Source of the DNA: Syntrophorhabdus sp. PtaB.Bin047
GTDB lineage: Bacteria > Desulfobacterota > Syntrophorhabdia > Syntrophorhabdales > Syntrophorhabdaceae
Assembly: GCA_002067235.1 (NCBI GenBank)
Contig: MVQP01000026.1
Span: forward strand, 1-32,557
DNA: 32,557 nt
Direction: 5' to 3'
Within the stretch, counting starts at the first letter, position 1; each line of letters starts with the position of its first letter. The translations under genes and the position numbers were made by a program. The notes beneath the pieces were generated by a model. That model ran no database searches and was not told the DNA's origin. It worked only from the letters and a program-made list of their open reading frames with translations. This document shows, piece by piece, positions 16,126 through 23,997 of this stretch.

Positions 16126-16715
16126 AAATTCGTCTTGAAGCGAAACCGCCAGCCATCGTCGCGGGATTCCAGGCCCCTGTCATCCTTGCGCTCCAGAACG
16201 AGGCCGCGGCCCACCATCACTTCGCTTGACTCGGAAACCTTGACGCCAAGACCCACGTCGGCCTTGTGCTCCTTTCTTGGCTCCGGAGTCGCGTTCTTCT
16301 TCTTGTCGAGGTCCTCCACCCTTTCAACAGCGAGCCGGGCTCCGTCATTCGCGGGAGAACTCTGCTGCTTGTTCTCTGCGCCGGCCCTGTCATCGAGCAC
16401 CTCGAGCGTGTAGACGGTGGAACTTTCCCCCTTCGACCCCGGGGGATCGACGGGCTTCAGCCGGATGTGATTCGTCTTCTCCGGTTTGATCTCCTTCGTC
16501 ACGACCCGGTAGCCCGTACCATCGAACTGAAGGAAACCATGGGGGTTCTTCACCGCCGACACCTTGGGAAGGTCATCGGAGGCAACGATCGTTTTGTCAT
16601 TTGCCTGCGGGTCTCCCACGGGCAGGGGATCCGATTTGACAGCGCCGACGGTCAGGAAGAGAATGACTGCGGAAAGGATCGCTCCGCGGAGCAGATAGGG
16701 CCTTATGAAGACCAT
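16122..16715 (-). CDS. Exported protein of unknown function
   Basis: A 197-residue protein I do not recognise. The N-terminus is a positively charged, hydrophobic export signal (about residues 5-27, likely cleavage after AVKS or nearby). The rest is polar, rich in Lys, Asp, Glu and Pro, with no Cys. The C-terminus ends WRFRFKTNF; the terminal Phe and alternating pattern recall outer-membrane proteins but are too short to decide. There is no ribosome site, and a TATAAT lies 9 nt before the ATG. The stop overlaps the MATE gene stop, and the promoter overlaps that of thrC head to head. Confidence 0.7.
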   Translation of the reverse strand: MVFIRPYLLRGAILSAVILFLTVGAVKSDPLPVGDPQANDKTIVASDDLPKVSAVKNPHGFLQFDGTGYRVVTKEIKPEKTNHIRLKPVDPPGSKGESSTVYTLEVLDDRAGAENKQQSSPANDGARLAVERVEDLDKKKNATPEPRKEHKADVGLGVKVSESSEVMVGRGLVLERKDDRGLESRDDGWRFRFKTNF

Positions 16716-16724
16716 GGTATGTCA

Positions 16725-16766
16725 ATTATAAAGGAAGTTGAAAAAAAAGCAAACTTTTTGTATGCT
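16725..16766. promoter_or_regulatory. Overlapping divergent promoters of thrC and the exported protein
   Basis: Plus strand: TTGAAA (16738-16743), 17 nt, TATGCT (16761-16766), then 9 nt to the thrC ATG. Minus strand: TTTGCT (16753-16748), 17 nt, TATAAT (16730-16725), then 9 nt to the other ATG. The two promoters share bases 16738-16753, so polymerase could occupy only one at a time, and both would give near-leaderless messages. Confidence 0.65.
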
Positions 16767-16775
16767 TAACCTGCC

Positions 16776-18233
16776 ATGGGCGAGACCGCGTATTACAGTA
16801 CCAACAACCCGGCGGAACGCGTCAATTTCGAGACCGCGCTGCTCACCGGGATGGCGTCTAACTACGGGTTGTACATGATAGCCCGAAAGGACGTTCCGGT
16901 CCTGTCCCGGGAGCGGATAGAAGCCATGAAGGGCATGACCTACGCCGGGATAGCCCATGAGGTCCTGGAGCCTTTCCTCGGGCGGGAGGTACCCCCGGCA
17001 CGTCTGAGATCGCTTCTCGATGACGCCTACGACACCCGGAAGATCCCGACCGTGGTCCAGAGGGTCACGGGGCAGACGTACATAATGTGGCTCACCCGGG
17101 GACCGACATATTCCTTCAAGGACTACGCCGCCCGGTTCTTCGGCAGGATGCTCAATCACTTCCTCGGGCAGAGGGGTCTGCGAAGGGTCGTCATCGTTGC
17201 CACGAGTGGAGACACCGGGGGAGCTGTGGCCGATGCCCTCCTTGGCCTCAAGAACATCGACAACATCGTTTTCTATCCCAAAGGGTCCATCAGCGAGGGT
17301 CAGCGGCGGCAGATGACCACCCTCGGCGACAACGTCCACGCCTTCGAAGTGAACGGCGATTTCGATGTCTGCCAGGCGCTTGCCAAGAACATCCTGGGCG
17401 ACACGTCTTTTGCCCTCGAGCTCTTCGGTGACCGGGACCGTTTCACCTCCGCAAATTCCATCAGCGTCGGCAGGCTCCTTCCGCAGGCGGTCTACCCCTT
17501 TTACGCATATTCGCAGATGGAAACGTCCTTGGAGCCCTTCATTGCCAGCATCCCCTCGGGAAACTTCGGTAACATGATGGGGACCGTCATAGCGAGGCAG
17601 ATGGGGCTTCCCGTCGAAAAGATCATCTGCGGCGTCAACGAGAACACGGAGTTTCCCGATTTTCTCGCCACGGGGACATATACCGTACGGCCCTCCATCA
17701 AATCGCCGTCATCGGCCATGATCGTCTCCCATCCGAGCAACCTGGCGCGCCTCATCGACTTTTACGGTGGTCACATGTTCGACGAGCGGGACCCGTCAAC
17801 GGGCAACGTGACGAGACCGGGCATCATCGACCGGATGCCCGACATGCAAGCCATGCGGCGGGACATCGTCTCCCTCGGGGTCAGCAATCCCCGTCATTTC
17901 GAGACGATGAAGGATGTTTACGAGCGTTACGGCATCATCCTCGATCCCCACGGTGCCGTGGGCTGGGCCGTACTTGAAGAGTTTGTCGGGGCAAGACACG
18001 ACCGGCCAGCCGTGATCTATGAGACCGCCGACCCGGGGAAGTTCCCCGACGACGTGCACAGGGCCATAGGGGTGGTCCCCGGATTGCCCCCGGGCATGAA
18101 GGAACAGGCAGGCCTCCCCGAGCGCATCTACAGCATCGAAGCGGAACCGGAACAGACTCCAGCGGGACTCAAGCTTTCACCGGCACAGGTCAACGAGGCA
18201 AAGCAGAGGATCCGAAGAATATACAAACCGTGA
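16776..18233 (+). CDS. thrC: Threonine synthase
   Basis: ThrC converts O-phosphohomoserine to threonine with pyridoxal phosphate. It is 485 residues, the long ThrC class. The N-terminal YYSTNNPAERVNFETALLTG is characteristic, and the PLP-binding lysine is in PTYSFKDYAAR (Lys115). Phosphate-binding ATSGDTGGAVADAL, TSANSISVGRLLPQ and IPSGNFGNMMGTV follow, all standard. The start has a promoter 9 nt upstream and no Shine-Dalgarno sequence. The stop codon overlaps the GTG start of the downstream rhodanese (GTGA), which suggests coupled translation. Identification is certain. Confidence 0.97.
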   Translation: MGETAYYSTNNPAERVNFETALLTGMASNYGLYMIARKDVPVLSRERIEAMKGMTYAGIAHEVLEPFLGREVPPARLRSLLDDAYDTRKIPTVVQRVTGQTYIMWLTRGPTYSFKDYAARFFGRMLNHFLGQRGLRRVVIVATSGDTGGAVADALLGLKNIDNIVFYPKGSISEGQRRQMTTLGDNVHAFEVNGDFDVCQALAKNILGDTSFALELFGDRDRFTSANSISVGRLLPQAVYPFYAYSQMETSLEPFIASIPSGNFGNMMGTVIARQMGLPVEKIICGVNENTEFPDFLATGTYTVRPSIKSPSSAMIVSHPSNLARLIDFYGGHMFDERDPSTGNVTRPGIIDRMPDMQAMRRDIVSLGVSNPRHFETMKDVYERYGIILDPHGAVGWAVLEEFVGARHDRPAVIYETADPGKFPDDVHRAIGVVPGLPPGMKEQAGLPERIYSIEAEPEQTPAGLKLSPAQVNEAKQRIRRIYKP

Positions 18234-18694
18234 ACCGCGGTGTTTCCCTGCGTCGCCATATGGCCCGCCATCATCCACCAACCGCCTCAAAGCATGCCCC
18301 ACCCCTCCTCGCTCTCCTGGCGCTGGCCGTCCTCAACCTCTTTCCGGCCGGTTGTTTCTTCGCGGGCAGTATCGGAGACATAGATGTCAGGAAGCTCGAA
18401 GGTTTGATGGAAAGAGAGAAGCAACTCCTCATCGTCGACAACCGGAGCACCCTCGAATATGCGTCAGGCCATATACCGGGCGCCATGCACATTCCTCAGG
18501 AGGAGTTCTACAGGCTGGCGTCTTTTCTTCCCCCTGAGAAGGACACGCCCATCGTCTTCTACTGCCGGGGATACGGTTGAGCCCCCAGTTTCAAGGCCGC
18601 GGTCGCGGCAAGGAACGCGGGCTACACCAACGTCATGACCTTTCTGGCCGGATATCCCGCCTGGGTCAGGAAGGGCAACCCGGTGGAACGCTGA
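18230..18694 (+). CDS. Rhodanese-like lipoprotein with in-frame TGA (predicted selenoprotein)
   Basis: A 154-residue single-domain rhodanese when the TGA at 18578-18580 is read through. The N-terminus is a signal with a lipobox-like LFPAGC, so it is probably anchored facing the periplasm. The domain runs from KLEGLMEREKQLLIVDNRS through YASGHIPGAMHIP to the active loop FYCRGYG-TGA-APSFKAA, then AGYTNVMTFLAGYPAW, the usual family ending. Related anaerobe proteins have Cys-x4-Cys-x2-Ser here, so the TGA replaces the second Cys (codon 117). A tight hairpin lies 20 nt downstream. It starts on a GTG overlapping the thrC stop. A Cys-Sec redox or sulfur/selenium-transfer role is inferred; a truncated pseudogene is the less likely reading. 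Confidence 0.85.
18596..18609 (+). promoter_or_regulatory. Putative bacterial SECIS hairpin in the rhodanese gene
   Basis: GCCGC (18596-18600) pairs perfectly with GCGGC (18605-18609) around the loop GGTC. The loop begins 20 nt after the TGA, the same distance as in rtcB. The GGUC loop start matches the classic E. coli fdhF SECIS loop. Lower pairing between GCCC (18581-18584) and GGGC (18619-18622) could extend the structure. Folded by eye only. Confidence 0.65.
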
Positions 18695-18737
18695 AGACGC
18701 CGGACCCGTCTTTGACGGTGTTTCCCGCAATGCCGCA

Positions 18738-18782
18738 TTGACATACTGCTCCCCTTGCCATACAATAAACGAAAATAATTTC
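18738..18782 (+). promoter_or_regulatory. zur-znu operon promoter with possible Zur operator
   Basis: TTGACA (18738-18743), 17 nt, TACAAT (18761-18766) is a near-ideal sigma70 promoter. At the expected transcription start lies GAAAATAATTTC (18771-18782), an AT-rich imperfect palindrome of the kind Fur-family proteins bind. Autoregulation by the first gene product is inferred. Confidence 0.65.
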
Positions 18783-18789
18783 TATTTAG

Positions 18790-19230
18790 ATGGCCATGAA
18801 GGATCATAGCGACATTCTGAAAGAACTTGAACTTAAGGCAACACCGAAGAGGCTTGCCATTCTCGACATCCTGTCCGGCGCGTCGACCTATCTGAGTCCC
18901 GACGAGGTGTGGACGACGATGAAAGAGCGTTTCCGCGCCATCGGTCTTCCCACTGTCTATCGCAACCTGGAAGAATTGGCGGGCGGAGGGGTCATCTCCA
19001 AGGTGATCCATCCGGACCGCAAGCTCTATTACTTCTTCTGCGGCAACAGGGAACATCATCATCATTTCGTATGCACCTCCTGCAGGAGGGTGGACGATCT
19101 CAGTTTCTGCGCCTTTGAGGAGATCGAGAAGGAGGTCTCGCAGACCCTGAATGCGACCGTATCATCCCACATCATGCAGGTCTTCGGTATCTGCAGTGAT
19201 TGTTCGGCGGGCAAAGGAGGGCAACGATGA
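18790..19230 (+). CDS. zur: Fur-family metalloregulator, probable Zur
   Basis: A 146-residue Fur-superfamily repressor. The winged helix covers about residues 10-85, with LKATPKRLAILDIL and LPTVYRNLEELAGGGVI as recognition elements. The metal-binding C-domain has EHHHHFVCTSCRRV and the final CSDC, giving the paired CxxC structural zinc site. The gene heads znuACB and overlaps znuA by ATGA, so zinc-responsive repression of its own operon is the natural inference. An ATG at 18796 is an alternative start; neither has a ribosome site. Fur or PerR would share the fold; the operon context favours Zur. Confidence 0.88.
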   Translation: MAMKDHSDILKELELKATPKRLAILDILSGASTYLSPDEVWTTMKERFRAIGLPTVYRNLEELAGGGVISKVIHPDRKLYYFFCGNREHHHHFVCTSCRRVDDLSFCAFEEIEKEVSQTLNATVSSHIMQVFGICSDCSAGKGGQR

Positions 19231-20192
19231 AGACACTGCGGCCGGCCATGGTTGTTCTTCTTGCGCTGCTTCTCCTTGCAGCCGCTTCCTGCGGACCGGA
19301 CAGGAAGGATGTCTCCGACGGCCACGGGAGGATCACCGTCGTCACCACCCTGTTTCCTCTCTATGATTTCGCCAGGGCCGTAGCCGGCGACAGGGCCGTG
19401 GTGACCCTCATCCTGCCACCGGGGGTAGAGGCCCACGCCTTTGAACCGAAGCCCGGTGATATGGCGCGTGTCAATTCCGCACAGCTTTTCCTCTACACCG
19501 GCAGGTATATGGAGCCCTGGTCGGAAAAACTCCTCAAGGGGATCGCCAATAAGACCCTCATCATCGTCGATACGAGCCGGGGCATCAAACTGATGAGAAG
19601 TGGTGAAGAGCACCATGAGGGCAGTCAGAAGGACCATGGCAACGGGCACCACGACCACGGCGCTTACGATCCCCACATCTGGCTGGATCTCGGGAACGCG
19701 ACGAAAATGGTCGATACGATCACGGAGGGTCTGTGTGCCGCCGACCCTCAGGGAAGCGAACTTTTCCGCAAGAACGCGGCCGCTTACAGGGAACGGCTTT
19801 CCGCGCTCGACGCAAAGTTCCGCGAGACCCTGGGGACATGCGGAAAGAAGACCATCATCCACGGCGGCCATTTCGCTTTCGGGTATCTCGCGCACAGGTA
19901 TGGCCTCGAATACGTGAGCGCTTACGAAGGGTCTCCGAATGCCGAACCGACGGCGAGGAAGATAATCGCTCTCAAGAAGAAGATGGACGAGAACGGTATC
20001 CGTTACGTCTATTTCGAGGAACTGATCAATCCGAAGGTGTCCGAACTCCTCTCCAGGGAGACCGGGGCGACGCTCCTTTATCTCCATGGAGCTCACAATC
20101 TGACGAGGGACGAGTTCGAGAAAGGCGCCACCTTCATCACTCTCATGGAGAACAACCTCGAAAACCTCAGGAAGGGCCTCGAATGCAGATGA
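19227..20192 (+). CDS. znuA: Zinc ABC transporter substrate-binding lipoprotein ZnuA
   Basis: ZnuA captures Zn2+ outside the inner membrane and delivers it to ZnuBC. It is 321 residues with a signal peptide and lipobox LLAAASC, so it is lipid-anchored. The cluster A-I fold begins ITVVTTLFPLYDFARAV and has the first metal His in GVEAHAFEPKPGDM. A His/Asp-rich loop (about residues 128-152, HHEGSQKDHGNGHHDHG) precedes DPHIWLD; this loop distinguishes zinc from manganese binders. HGGHFAFGYLAHRYGL supplies a further His ligand. AAGGAGG lies 6 nt before the ATG, and the start overlaps the zur stop. Confidence 0.94.
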   Translation: MKTLRPAMVVLLALLLLAAASCGPDRKDVSDGHGRITVVTTLFPLYDFARAVAGDRAVVTLILPPGVEAHAFEPKPGDMARVNSAQLFLYTGRYMEPWSEKLLKGIANKTLIIVDTSRGIKLMRSGEEHHEGSQKDHGNGHHDHGAYDPHIWLDLGNATKMVDTITEGLCAADPQGSELFRKNAAAYRERLSALDAKFRETLGTCGKKTIIHGGHFAFGYLAHRYGLEYVSAYEGSPNAEPTARKIIALKKKMDENGIRYVYFEELINPKVSELLSRETGATLLYLHGAHNLTRDEFEKGATFITLMENNLENLRKGLECR

Positions 20193-20944
20193 CGGACGTG
20201 GTGAGGACGGAGAACCTGTCTTTCCGGTTCAATGGCGTCGAGATATTGAGCGACATCACCTTTGCCCTCGAAAAGGGAGAGTTCCTGGGGATCGTCGGGC
20301 CGAACGGCTCCGGGAAAACCACCCTGATCCGCTTGCTTCTCGGCCTGATCAAACCCACTCGGGGCACGATCGCTCTCTTCGGACGGAGCGCCGACGCCTT
20401 CACTCAGTGGCGGAAGATCGGGTATCTTCCCCAGAAGATAGCAGCCTTCAACCCGCATTTTCCCGCCACGGTGGAAGAGATCGTGGCCCTGGGGCTGCTC
20501 GGCGGCAAGAGTTTTCCGAGGAGGGTCGCGCGGACCGACAGGAGGTCCATCGATGAAGCCATGGCCCTCCTGGACATCACTTCCATCGGGAACAAGCTCA
20601 TAGGGGAACTCTCGGGGGGCCAGCAGCAGCGCGTGCTCATAGCCAGGGCGCTGGTGGCCCAGCCTGAGCTTCTCATTCTGGACGAGCCGACGACCGCCCT
20701 CGATCCCGAGGGGAGGGAGAGGTTCTTCGGAACCCTCAGGAGCCTCAACAATCACAAGGCGGTAACGATCATCATGATAACTCACGACATAGGGACCATC
20801 GGCCAGCATGCTTCGAAGCTCCTCTATCTCGACAAGAACCTTATCTTCTTCGGCGGCTTCGACGATTTCTGCCTCTCCAGGGACATGACAGACTACTTCG
20901 GTGAGCATTCCCAGCACCTGATCTGCCACAGGCATAACACGTGA
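20183..20944 (+). CDS. znuC: Zinc ABC transporter ATP-binding protein ZnuC
   Basis: The ATPase that powers ZnuB, on the cytoplasmic face. It is 253 residues with Walker A GPNGSGKTT near residue 37, Q-loop LPQK, signature LSGGQQQR, Walker B LLILDEPTTALD and the H-loop His in MITHD. It starts ten nt inside the znuA 3' end with GGAAGGG upstream, indicating translational coupling. A heptad-repeat palindrome of about 100 nt then separates it from znuB. Confidence 0.94.
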   Translation: MQMTDVVRTENLSFRFNGVEILSDITFALEKGEFLGIVGPNGSGKTTLIRLLLGLIKPTRGTIALFGRSADAFTQWRKIGYLPQKIAAFNPHFPATVEEIVALGLLGGKSFPRRVARTDRRSIDEAMALLDITSIGNKLIGELSGGQQQRVLIARALVAQPELLILDEPTTALDPEGRERFFGTLRSLNNHKAVTIIMITHDIGTIGQHASKLLYLDKNLIFFGGFDDFCLSRDMTDYFGEHSQHLICHRHNT

Positions 20945-20961
20945 TGATAATTGACCGGATT

Positions 20962-21062
20962 CCAACAACCAATAACCAGACAACCATCGAACCTGTCCGT
21001 GCGGACAGCTCATCTATCGTTCTGTCGTTTCGTTGGTCATTGGAATTTGGTCATTGGTCATT
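20962..21062. repeat. Heptad-repeat palindromic element C2 (znuC-znuB)
   Basis: The left arm 20962-20989 reads CCAACAA, CCAATAA, CCAGACA, ACCATCG. The right arm 21035-21062 reads GGTCATT, GGAATTT, GGTCATT, GGTCATT. Span is 101 nt. In the centre CTGTCC-GTGC-GGACAG (20993-21008) is a perfect hairpin. The element is inside an operon, between znuC and znuB, so it is probably transcribed. Confidence 0.8.
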
Positions 21063-21076
21063 GCCCGGGGGGCCCC

Positions 21077-21919
21077 TTGGACTTTCTTGAACTTTTCAGC
21101 CACGGCTTCATCCAACGGGCTCTCGTTGCGGGCTGCTTCATAGCCGCGCTTTGTTCGGCGCTCGGGACGTTTCTCGTCCTGAGGAGGCTTTCCCTGATAG
21201 GCGACGGGCTCGCCCACGTCACCTTCGGAGGCGTCGCCGTGGGGCTCCTCTTCCAGGCCTACCCGTTCTACGTGGCTGTCCCCATCGTGGCGGCAAGCGC
21301 CCTGGGGATCCTCAAGCTCATCGACAAGGCCCGTCTCTACGGTGATGCCGCCATAGGCATCGTCTCCTCGCTTGGGATAGCGGGTGGTATTCTCATCGCG
21401 AGCGTGGCGGGCGGTTTCAATGTCGACCTCTTCAGCTATCTCTTCGGCAACATCCTGGCCATAAGCTACGCGGAGGTGTGGACCTCCGTTCTTCTGTGCC
21501 TGTGCCTCATCGCCGTGATCACCCTCTCCTACCAGGAGCTTCTTGCCATCACCTTCGACGAGGAATCGGCCAGGGCGTCGGGCATACGGACGGAGTGCAT
21601 CAACCGCATCCTGGTCCTTCTGACGGCTCTCACCGTTGTGCTCGCCATGAGGGTCGTGGGGATCATGCTCGTTTCGGCACTGCTTATCATTCCCGCCGTG
21701 ACGGCGCTGCAGTTCGCCAGGGGGTTCAGGACAACGATCGTCATATCCTGCCTCACCGGTGTTTTCTCCGTGATGGCAGGGATCACTATCTCCTTCCTTC
21801 TCGATCTGCCGGCCGGGGCCACCATAGTCATGGTGAATTTCGCCCTCTTCCTGCTGTCCTTTGCCGGTGCCCGCCTGCGGGGCCTGAACGCCTCCGGCCG
21901 CCCCCCGGACAGGGCCTGA
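21077..21919 (+). CDS. znuB: Zinc ABC transporter permease ZnuB
   Basis: The membrane channel of the zinc importer, 280 residues with about eight or nine hydrophobic helices. The family signature FLVLRRLSLIGDGLAHVTFGGVAVG lies near residues 29-53, and ALTVVLAMRVVGIMLVSALLIIPA follows in the second half. I place the start at TTG 21077 (DFLELFSHGFIQRALVAG), preceded by GGGGGG at 21067-21072, because this matches typical ZnuB N-termini. Upstream codons only translate the repeat element. It is last in zur-znuA-znuC-znuB. Confidence 0.92.
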   Translation: MDFLELFSHGFIQRALVAGCFIAALCSALGTFLVLRRLSLIGDGLAHVTFGGVAVGLLFQAYPFYVAVPIVAASALGILKLIDKARLYGDAAIGIVSSLGIAGGILIASVAGGFNVDLFSYLFGNILAISYAEVWTSVLLCLCLIAVITLSYQELLAITFDEESARASGIRTECINRILVLLTALTVVLAMRVVGIMLVSALLIIPAVTALQFARGFRTTIVISCLTGVFSVMAGITISFLLDLPAGATIVMVNFALFLLSFAGARLRGLNASGRPPDRA

Positions 21920-22005
21920 GCAGCCCATCGTCCGGATCCGCTTTCTTGTTGATAACTCTCGGAATTTTCAGCCGGATAGCGTCAAAAAAAGATTGGCCCT
22001 CAACG

Positions 22006-22034
22006 TTGACAAGGTTAGACCGCAACATTATATT
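22006..22034 (+). promoter_or_regulatory. dnaK promoter, sigma70 type
   Basis: TTGACA (22006-22011), 17 nt, TATATT (22029-22034), leaving a leader of about 30 nt before the dnaK ATG at 22070. No sigma32 consensus and no CIRCE inverted repeat are visible, so heat-shock control is not evident from this region. Confidence 0.8.
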
Positions 22035-22069
22035 ACGCTAGACGCGAAAAATTTCAGGAGGAGATGAAA

Positions 22070-23989
22070 ATGGCAAGAAAAGTGATAGGTATAGACCTGG
22101 GCACCACTAATTCGGTCGTTGCGGTCATGGAGGGGGGCGAGCCGAAGGTCATCATAAATGAAGAAGGAAGCAGGCTTACGCCAAGCGTGGTCGCGTTCAC
22201 GAAGGACGGCGAGATACTCGTCGGGCAGACGGCAAAGAGACAGGCCATCACGAACCCCGAGAACACCATATTTTCGATAAAGAGATTCGTGGGAAGACGG
22301 TTCAACGAAGTGCAGGAAGAGATCAAGACGGTCCCTTATAAGGTGGTCGGAGATCAGGACGGCAACGTCCGTGTCGACGTCCGGGGCAAGCAGTACACCC
22401 CCCAGGAGATATCGGCCTTCGTTCTCCAGAAGCTGCGGAAATCGGCCGAGGCATACCTTGGCCAGCAGATCGACGATGCGGTCATAACCGTGCCGGCCTA
22501 TTTCAACGACTCGCAGCGGCAGGCCACGAAGGATGCCGGAAGGATAGCGGGACTCAACGTCCTTCGCATCATCAACGAACCGACGGCTTCCGCCCTGGCC
22601 TACGGGCTCGACAAGAAGAAGGACGAGACCATCGCCGTCTACGACTTTGGCGGCGGCACCTTCGACATATCCATCCTCGAGGTCGGCGACAATGTCGTTG
22701 AGGTCAAATCCACCAATGGCGACACCCATCTCGGCGGCGACGACATCGACCAGCGCGTGATAGACTGGATCGTTTCCGAGTTCAAAAAGGACCAGGGCAT
22801 AGACCTCTCCAAGGACAGGATGGCACTGCAGAGACTGAAAGAGGCGGCGGAGCGCGCGAAGGTGGAGCTTTCCACGACAGTGGAAACGGAGATCAATCTC
22901 CCCTTCATCACCGCTGACGCCTCGGGTCCGAAACATCTCAATATGAAGCTCAGGAGGGCGGAGCTGGAGAAGCTCGCCGACGACCTCTTTCAGAGGACCA
23001 TAGAGCCCAGCAGGCGGGCCCTCGAGGACGCGAAGATCCCCACCAACAAGATCGACGAGGTCGTCCTTGTCGGCGGCTCCACCAGGATACCCAGGGTCCA
23101 GGAAATAGTGAAGGAATTCTTCGGAAAGGAGCCCCACCGGGGCGTTAACCCCGACGAGGTCGTGGCCCTTGGCGCGGCCGTTCAGGCGGGTGTTCTGGCG
23201 GGCGAGGTCAAGGATGTCCTTCTTCTCGACGTCACGCCGCTGTCGCTGGGCATCGAGACGCTGGGCGGGGTACTCACGAGGATCATCGAACGGAACACCA
23301 CCATCCCGACGAAGAAGAGCCAGGTATTCACCACCGCCGAGGACAGCCAGACCAGCGTCGAGATCCACGTCCTTCAGGGCGAGAGGGAGATGGCCAGGGA
23401 CAACAGGACACTGGGGAGGTTCCACCTCATCGGCCTGCCGCCGGCGCCGAGGGGCATACCCCAGATCGAGGTCACCTTCGATATAGACGCCAACGGCATA
23501 CTCCACGTATCGGCGAAGGACACGGCGACGGGGAAGGAGCAGAGCATACGCATCACCGCCTCCACGGGCCTCTCCGAAGACGACATCCAGAAGATGGTCC
23601 ACGATTCCGAGACCCATGCCGAGGAGGACCGCAAGAGAAAACAGGAGATCGAGCAGCGCAACCAGCTCGACAACATCATATACACGACGGAGAAAACCCT
23701 CAACGAGAACAGGGACAAGCTCTCCGCCGAGGACATCAGGGCCGTCGAGGACCTGCTGAACCCCGCGAAGGAAGCCATCAAGAGCGGCGATTCCGAGAGG
23801 ATCAAGAAAGCGGCGGAGGACCTGACCAAGGCTTCCCATCATCTTGCCGAAACGCTCTACAAGAAGACCTCGCAGGCGACGTCGCAGGGCGCTCCGGGCC
23901 AGGATGGCGGCGCGCAGCGTGAAGCCCAGCAGGGCGGCAAGAGAGATGACGACGTTGTGGACGCGGAATTTGAGGATGTCAAGCGATAG
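22070..23989 (+). CDS. dnaK: Molecular chaperone DnaK (Hsp70)
   Basis: An ATP-dependent cytoplasmic chaperone of 639 residues, normal length. The N-terminal ATPase domain starts [12 protein letters not shown] and contains [31 protein letters not shown] and [11 protein letters not shown]. The linker [16 protein letters not shown] leads to the substrate-binding domain and helical lid. The tail ends [14 protein letters not shown], the conserved acidic EEVD-like terminus of bacterial DnaK. AGGAGG at 22056-22061 is 8 nt from the ATG at 22070 and only 2 nt from an ATG at 22064, so 22070 is preferred. grpE and dnaJ are not adjacent; lon follows after 8 nt. Confidence 0.97.
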   Translation: MARKVIGIDLGTTNSVVAVMEGGEPKVIINEEGSRLTPSVVAFTKDGEILVGQTAKRQAITNPENTIFSIKRFVGRRFNEVQEEIKTVPYKVVGDQDGNVRVDVRGKQYTPQEISAFVLQKLRKSAEAYLGQQIDDAVITVPAYFNDSQRQATKDAGRIAGLNVLRIINEPTASALAYGLDKKKDETIAVYDFGGGTFDISILEVGDNVVEVKSTNGDTHLGGDDIDQRVIDWIVSEFKKDQGIDLSKDRMALQRLKEAAERAKVELSTTVETEINLPFITADASGPKHLNMKLRRAELEKLADDLFQRTIEPSRRALEDAKIPTNKIDEVVLVGGSTRIPRVQEIVKEFFGKEPHRGVNPDEVVALGAAVQAGVLAGEVKDVLLLDVTPLSLGIETLGGVLTRIIERNTTIPTKKSQVFTTAEDSQTSVEIHVLQGEREMARDNRTLGRFHLIGLPPAPRGIPQIEVTFDIDANGILHVSAKDTATGKEQSIRITASTGLSEDDIQKMVHDSETHAEEDRKRKQEIEQRNQLDNIIYTTEKTLNENRDKLSAEDIRAVEDLLNPAKEAIKSGDSERIKKAAEDLTKASHHLAETLYKKTSQATSQGAPGQDGGAQREAQQGGKRDDDVVDAEFEDVKR

Positions 23990-23997
23990 GGGGAATA

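Noticed and set aside
20951-21076. An N-terminal extension of ZnuB from 20951
   Set aside because: These codons translate the heptad-repeat palindrome; ZnuB homology begins at the TTG at 21077.
22028-23842. A 604-codon minus-strand open frame opposite dnaK
   Set aside because: Mirror of a strongly coding plus-strand gene, with no known domain.
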